NCBI GenBank assembly: GCA_050742975.1
Contig: JBOGDQ010000122.1
Coordinates: 1 to 18,814 of the forward strand
Origin: JBDTGE01 sp050742975
GTDB lineage: Bacteria; Actinomycetota; Actinomycetes; Mycobacteriales; Jatrophihabitantaceae
Length of the DNA: 18,814 bases
Reading direction: 5' to 3'
Shown in pieces: positions 15,895-18,814 of this stretch. The first letter of the stretch is position 1, and every line of letters starts with the position of its first letter. The notes beneath the pieces are model-generated. The model was not told the origin of the DNA. It did no database searches and saw only the letters and a list, made by a program, of their open reading frames with translations. The position numbers and the translations under genes were made by a program.

Positions 15895-16031
15895 CGCCGA
15901 CGGCCGGCCCAGCCTCGCATATTTTGCCCGGTATCGCGCGCGGGCCAGGACGGCCGCCGGCGGGTGCACACTGCCGGCACCGAACTCGTTCACATCGCCC
16001 GCTCACCGGTGCGATAAGAAGAGCGGCGCGA

Positions 16032-16139
16032 GCAGGCGCGGTGACGGCAGGCGCAGGAAGATCAACGGCCACAGCTGCGCGATCGGGTGATCTTCCTGCG
16101 CGTGGTAGGCCCGGTGACGGCAGGCGCAGGAAGATCAAC
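16032..16139. repeat. 73-bp tandem duplication carrying three palindromic repeat arms
   Basis: A 27-bp stretch at 16040-16066 (starting GGTGACGGCAGGCGCAGGAA) recurs without mismatch at 16113-16139. With flanks, 16032-16066 and 16105-16139 differ at only two positions, and similarity continues into ACAGCT downstream, giving a 73-bp period. Within it lie three copies of the arm GCGCAGGAAGATCA in alternating orientation: 16051-16064 forward, 16088-16101 reverse, 16124-16137 forward. The reverse copy can pair with either neighbour (loops of 23 and 22 nt), so two mutually exclusive 14-bp hairpins are possible. The 16088-16137 pair has the same geometry as the element at 597-650. Confidence 0.9.
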
Positions 16140-16159
16140 AGCTACAGCTCCACGATCCG

Positions 16160-16180
16160 CGAGCACCGAGCACCGAGCAC
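16160..16180. repeat. Three tandem 7-bp repeats
   Basis: The sequence cgagcac occurs three times head to tail at 16160-16166, 16167-16173 and 16174-16180, in the noncoding gap between the rplL terminator and the 73-bp duplication. No function is evident. Confidence 0.8.
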
Positions 16181-16203
16181 CGGAGAACCTGGGCCCGAAA
16201 CGC

Positions 16204-16243
16204 CGGACGGGGGCGGCCCGCCGAAGCGGACAGCCCCCGTCCG
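16204..16243 (-). terminator. Terminator hairpin after rplL
   Basis: A perfect 11-bp GC-rich stem (cggacgggggc at 16204-16214, complement at 16233-16243) with an 18-nt loop begins 14 nt beyond the rplL stop in the direction of transcription. A short T-containing run (GCGTTTCGGG on the minus strand) follows. It resembles the strong, U-poor intrinsic terminators of actinobacteria and should separate the rplJL transcript from the mce operon. Confidence 0.75.
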
Positions 16244-16257
16244 AGGTGGTGCAGGAA

Positions 16258-16644
16258 CTACTTGACCGTGACCGTGGCGCCGGCGGCCTCGAGGGCCTCC
16301 TTCGCCTTGTCGGCGGCCTCCTTGTTGACCTTCTCCAGCAGCGGCTTGGGCGCGCCGTCGACCAGATCCTTGGCCTCCTTGAGACCGAGGCTGGTGAGGG
16401 TGCGCACCTCCTTGATGACCTGGATCTTCTTGTCGCCCGCAGCCTCCAGGATGACGTCGAACTCATCCTGCTCGGCGGCGGCCTCGGCCGGAGCGGCGCC
16501 AGGCGCTGCAGCGGCGGCTACCGCGACGGGCGCGGCGGCGGTGACGTCGAAGGTCTCCTCGAACTGCTTCACGAAATCGCTGAGCTCAAGGAGGGTCATC
16601 TCCTTGAAGGAGTCGAGCAGCTCGTCGGTGCTGAGCTTCGCCAT
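16258..16644 (-). CDS. rplL: 50S ribosomal protein L7/L12
   Basis: A 128-residue L7/L12, the multi-copy stalk protein that recruits and activates translation GTPases (EF-Tu, EF-G). The N-terminal dimerisation and L10-binding helices are at 1-33 (LSTDELLDSFKEMTLLELSD), the flexible Ala-rich hinge is at about 35-58, and the globular factor-binding domain runs from about 60 to 128 with GLKEAKDLVDGAPK at 87-100. Length is normal for actinobacteria. The ATG at 16644-16642 has AAAGGA eight nt upstream. It follows rplJ after 102 nt in the standard L10 operon, and a terminator hairpin lies just after its TAG stop. Confidence 0.98.
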   Translation of the reverse strand: MAKLSTDELLDSFKEMTLLELSDFVKQFEETFDVTAAAPVAVAAAAAPGAAPAEAAAEQDEFDVILEAAGDKKIQVIKEVRTLTSLGLKEAKDLVDGAPKPLLEKVNKEAADKAKEALEAAGATVTVK

Positions 16645-16698
16645 GATTGGCGTCCTTTCTTTCTGTCGCCGGGTGAGCCGGCTGGTTCGGTGAATGCC

Positions 16699-16737
16699 CT
16701 CCGCGACAGCGGATGAGCGTGCCTCCGCGGTAGCGGA
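16699..16737. repeat. Two tandem mini-hairpins between rplJ and rplL
   Basis: CTCCGCGACAGCGGA (16699-16713) and CTCCGCGGTAGCGGA (16723-16737) are near-identical 15-nt units 24 nt apart. Each can fold as a 5-bp stem (tccgc/gcgga) with a 4-nt loop. They start 9 nt past the rplJ stop in the transcript and could act as a stability or ribosome-spacing element, since L12 must be made in excess over L10. That role is inference. Confidence 0.6.
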
Positions 16738-16746
16738 AAAGCGGTG

Positions 16747-17385
16747 TTACTCCGCCGGCTCGGCGGGGCTTTCGGGTGCCTCGACAACGGCGTCGGTCGC
16801 CTCGGTAGCTGCGGGCTCCCCGGCATCGGCGTCCGGGGTGTCCTGCTTCAGGTTGCCGCTCGTCGAGGTGTCGCTCGCCTTCTTCTCCTCGAGTGCCTTA
16901 GCCAGGCGGGCCATCTGCGACAGCGGCGCCTGGAACAGGCCGGCCGCACGCGTCGGCAGCGCCTTGAGCGCTCCGGCCAGCTTGGCCAGCAGCACCTCGC
17001 GCGACTCGAGGTCGGCGATCCTGGCCACCTCGGCCGGCGACAGCGACTTGCCGTCGAGGACACCGCCCTTGATGACGAGCATCGGGTTGGTCCGGGCGAA
17101 GTCACGAAGTCCCTTCGCTGCGACGACCGGGTCACCGCTGACGAACGCGATGGCCGTCGGACCGACGAGCAGGCTGTCGTCGATCGCGACGCCCGCGTCG
17201 GCGGCGGCCCGCTTGGTCAGCGTGTTCTTGACGACCGCGTAGGTCGTGTCCCGCCCGAGAGCGCGGCGAAGATCGGTGACCTGCTTGACCGACAGGCCGC
17301 GGTACTCGGTGATGACCGCCGCGGACGAGCTGGTGAACTGCTCGGTGATCTCGGCGACCGCGGCGAACTTGTCGGGGTTCGGCAT
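16747..17385 (-). CDS. rplJ: 50S ribosomal protein L10
   Basis: A 212-residue L10, which anchors L7/L12 dimers to 23S rRNA at the stalk base. The N-terminal RNA-binding domain (about 1-115) shows SAAVITEYRGLSVKQVTDLR and YAVVKNTLTKRAA, followed by MLVIKGGVLDGKSLS. The C-terminal L12-binding helix lies around 135-170. The final ~40 residues are an acidic, Ala/Glu/Pro-rich tail (ATEATDAVVEAPESPAEPAE), which makes this protein longer than M. tuberculosis L10 (178). The ATG at 17385-17383 has a perfect AGGAGG six nt upstream. It is first in the rplJL operon, behind a structured leader expected to bind the L10-L12 complex for autoregulation. Confidence 0.97.
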   Translation of the reverse strand: MPNPDKFAAVAEITEQFTSSSAAVITEYRGLSVKQVTDLRRALGRDTTYAVVKNTLTKRAAADAGVAIDDSLLVGPTAIAFVSGDPVVAAKGLRDFARTNPMLVIKGGVLDGKSLSPAEVARIADLESREVLLAKLAGALKALPTRAAGLFQAPLSQMARLAKALEEKKASDTSTSGNLKQDTPDADAGEPAATEATDAVVEAPESPAEPAE

Positions 17386-17437
17386 GTGCTACCTCCTCTC
17401 CGGGGATGTCGGGCTGGCTTCTCCGGCCCCCTGCAGA

Positions 17438-17472
17438 GACGAGAAACGCCCCGGCGCAGGGCGCACGGGGCG
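17438..17472 (-). terminator. Putative attenuator terminator in the L10 leader
   Basis: A 7-bp stem CGCCCCG/CGGGGCG (17472-17466 with 17453-17447 in the transcript) is extended inside by gcgc/gcgc with a 3-nt loop. It is followed on the minus strand by the T-rich TTTCTCGTCTCT (17446-17435). It lies 50 nt before the rplJ ribosome binding site. One inner strand (gcgcagg, 17454-17460) is also complementary to cctgcgc at 17495-17501 further upstream in the leader, giving a 7-bp alternative pairing that would disrupt the hairpin. This is the layout of transcription attenuation. Confidence 0.55.
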
Positions 17473-17530
17473 GTGAGAACACCGAACCGTCCATCCTGCG
17501 CGGGCCGCTCCGGCGCTCCGGAGGCGTTCG

Positions 17531-17550
17531 ATCATGTGCGCGCACATGAT
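17531..17550. promoter_or_regulatory. Perfect 20-nt palindrome in the L10 leader
   Basis: ATCATGTGCGCGCACATGAT is its own reverse complement. In RNA it would be a long hairpin directly after the conserved GACCGCTGGTC block, consistent with one arm of the L10-binding leader structure. As DNA it could also be an operator for a dimeric regulator just downstream of the promoter. Confidence 0.8.
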
Positions 17551-17580
17551 GACCAGCGGTCTTCGGTTGGATCAGCTGAC

Positions 17581-17610
17581 ACGGTACGCGACGGCCCGCG
17601 CACCGACCAA
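17581..17610 (-). promoter_or_regulatory. Candidate rplJL promoter
   Basis: On the minus strand TTGGTC (17610-17605), an 18-bp spacer and TACCGT (17586-17581, TAnnnT type) stand immediately after the stop codon of the upstream CHAT gene. The predicted start near 17573 coincides with the beginning of the conserved L10 leader, which supports the call although the -35 is poor. Confidence 0.5.
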
Positions 17611-17611
17611 A

Positions 17612-18814
17612 TCAGCGCGCCTTGCGCCAGGACGCTCCGAAGCTGACGAACGGGACGCCCGAGTGCTCGGTGGCCGCCGCGAGCGCTTCGGCCGAATCCG
17701 CTCCGGCGGCCAGCCGCGCGTGATAGTCGATCATCGTCTCGGCGGCGAGGTCGTCGCCGACGCGAGCCACGCCGGCGACGACGCTGGACGTGCCCAGGTG
17801 CAGCAGCACGCTGGTGAGTCCGAGTGCCTCGTCGCCGGGTCGGACGGTGGCCAGCCCGAGCTCGCACGCGGACAGCACGACGTGCTCGGGCGTCCGGGCG
17901 GTCTGGTCCAGCTCGTGGGCGAACATCGGACCGTCCACCAACCGGAGCGAGGAGAACAGCGGGTTCTCGGTCTGGTGCGTCCCGTGCGCCGCGACATGGA
18001 CGACGGTGCCGCGGGACATCGCCGATGCGAGCGTTCGCCGGTCGGCCGCCGAGCCAATGTGCGTCGGCGCCCCGGCCCACGCGTCGGCGACTCCGCGAAC
18101 CTCGTACTCCGCGCGCGTGAGGTCAGGGCCGGCGACCGCGACGACCTCTCGCCGTCCCCGCCGGCGTGGCCGCTGGCGCGCGGACAGCCAGGCGGTCGCC
18201 GACGGTGCAACCACGACCGGAACCCCCCGCAACGACGGCAGCGTGCCCCACGGCAGCTGCCCCAGAACGCCGGTCGAGACGACGATCAGCCGCCGGCCGT
18301 CGACGCGTAGCGGCGCGAGCAGCGAGCGATCGAGCTCGGCGGCGGATCGTTCGAACGACGCCCGCACCGCGCCGGCGAGTGCAGCCGGCAACCGCGACTG
18401 GGCCAGCACGTCCAGGTCGGCGCGTGCCCGGCGCACCTGCTCGACGACGGACGCCGCGGAGCCGAGTTCGTGCACCTGTACCCGTCCCCTGTCGACGACC
18501 ACGGCGTGCAGGGCCGCCCCGGCCTGCACGAACACGAGCATCGCCGCGTCGGGCGACGCCAGCTCGGAGCGGATCTCCTCCAGGCGCGCGATCCGGCGCG
18601 CCGGCCCCTTGCCGCCCAGCGTCCATCGGCGTGCCGTGATCGCCTGTTCCAGCTCGCGCCGCCGGCGCAGCAGGGGCGCCAGCGCGGCGGCGTCCCGCGC
18701 GGCCGAGTGCAGCGAGTCCACCGTCTGCCGGAGCTCGACGAGCAGCTCCGCGGCCTGGGCGTCGTCCGGCGGTCGGACGGGCTGCAGCCGGCTGGACACC
18801 GCCCGTGCCCGCTC
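17612..18814 (-). CDS. CHAT-domain (caspase-like) protein, C-terminal 400 residues
   Basis: The C-terminal part of a CHAT-domain protein, the caspase-HetF-associated-with-TPR family of cysteine proteases related to caspases and separase. Counting from the GTG at 18799, the catalytic His is His272 in VVHVAAHGTHQTENPLFSSL and the nucleophile is Cys312 in HVVLSACELGLATV. Both are intact, so it is probably an active peptidase. The strands LIVVSTGVLGQLPWGTLPSL and PVVVAPSATAWL precede them as usual. The frame stays open past the GTG to the window edge, with ERARAVSSRLQPVRPPDD, the type of sequence that ends the TPR part in this family. The gene very likely continues outside, with TPR repeats, and the GTG is not the real start. 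Its stop lies 2 nt before the rplJ promoter -35. Substrate and role are unknown; relatives act in signalling or in defence. Confidence 0.85.
   Translation of the reverse strand, partial: ERARAVSSRLQPVRPPDDAQAAELLVELRQTVDSLHSAARDAAALAPLLRRRRELEQAITARRWTLGGKGPARRIARLEEIRSELASPDAAMLVFVQAGAALHAVVVDRGRVQVHELGSAASVVEQVRRARADLDVLAQSRLPAALAGAVRASFERSAAELDRSLLAPLRVDGRRLIVVSTGVLGQLPWGTLPSLRGVPVVVAPSATAWLSARQRPRRRGRREVVAVAGPDLTRAEYEVRGVADAWAGAPTHIGSAADRRTLASAMSRGTVVHVAAHGTHQTENPLFSSLRLVDGPMFAHELDQTARTPEHVVLSACELGLATVRPGDEALGLTSVLLHLGTSSVVAGVARVGDDLAAETMIDYHARLAAGADSAEALAAATEHSGVPFVSFGASWRKAR

Larger units (their letters stand above)
15804..16257. other. Gap between rplL and mceG: repeats, terminator, promoter
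   Basis: This 454-nt stretch has no credible gene. From the rplL end it holds a terminator hairpin (16243-16204), a 7-bp triplet repeat (16180-16160), a 73-bp tandem duplication with palindromic arms (16139-16032), a GC-rich section with the self-pairing sequence gccggc twice around 15957-15980, and a candidate promoter at 15894-15867. Open frames here are short and Arg/Ala-rich on both strands. Confidence 0.7.
17386..17573 (-). ncRNA. L10 operon leader RNA
   Basis: The ~188 nt before rplJ look like the ribosomal protein L10 leader (the Rfam L10_leader class). Near the predicted 5' end is AACCGAAGACCGCTGGTCA (17567-17549), the conserved block that I recall from other actinobacterial rplJ leaders. 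Next come a perfect 20-nt palindrome (17550-17531), a CTCCGG/CCGGAG hairpin at about 17522-17507, and a terminator-like hairpin (17472-17447). In E. coli and Bacillus, L10 bound to L12 recognises this leader to repress its own operon. Structure assignment is by eye; the boundaries are the predicted transcription start and the rplJ ATG. Confidence 0.75.

Noticed and set aside
16032..16180. CRISPR array
   Set aside because: Only a two-unit 73-bp tandem duplication and a 7-bp triplet repeat; arms alternate in orientation, there are no regular unique spacers and no cas genes.
1..18814. tRNA or rRNA genes, insertion sequences, phage genes
   Set aside because: No cloverleaf, rRNA motif, transposase, integrase or phage protein was recognised; apart from the repeats the window is filled by the listed genes.

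Overview
This is a high-GC, densely packed actinobacterial chromosome segment (Actinomycetota). The RpoB C-terminus and RpoB/RpoC sequences are closest to Streptomyces- and Mycobacterium-type proteins as I remember them. A complete mce operon is also a hallmark of the phylum. I cannot name the genus from sequence alone. All recognised genes lie on the minus strand, so transcription runs from high to low coordinates.

Layout in transcription order. (1) 18814-17612: the C-terminal part of a CHAT (caspase-like) protease-fold protein, cut by the window edge. (2) 17610-16258: the L10 operon, made of a promoter, a ~190-nt L10-type leader with a terminator-like attenuator, rplJ (L10), two small tandem hairpins, rplL (L7/L12) and a terminator hairpin. 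(3) 16257-15804: a 454-nt gap holding a 73-bp imperfect tandem duplication with three alternating copies of a palindromic repeat arm, and a possible promoter. (4) 15803-4490: an eleven-gene mce lipid-import operon: ATPase mceG/mkl, permeases yrbEA and yrbEB, mceA-F, and two Mce-associated membrane proteins. Most junctions are ATGA or TGATG overlaps. (5) 4489-4106: a gap with a good candidate rpoB promoter. (6) rpoB (4105-662) and the start of rpoC (557 onward, running off the window), separated by 104 nt that hold another copy of the same palindromic repeat.

How it fits together: the classical rplJ-rplL-rpoB-rpoC order is split by a whole mce transporter. The ATPase, permeases, six MCE-domain proteins (MceE a lipoprotein) and two accessory proteins should form one envelope-spanning lipid or sterol importer. 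In M. tuberculosis the lone Mce ATPase gene mkl also lies between rplL and rpoB, so this window may show the fuller version of that locus. Separate candidate promoters before rplJ, mceG and rpoB suggest three transcription units that may read into each other. Nothing in the window identifies the transported substrate.
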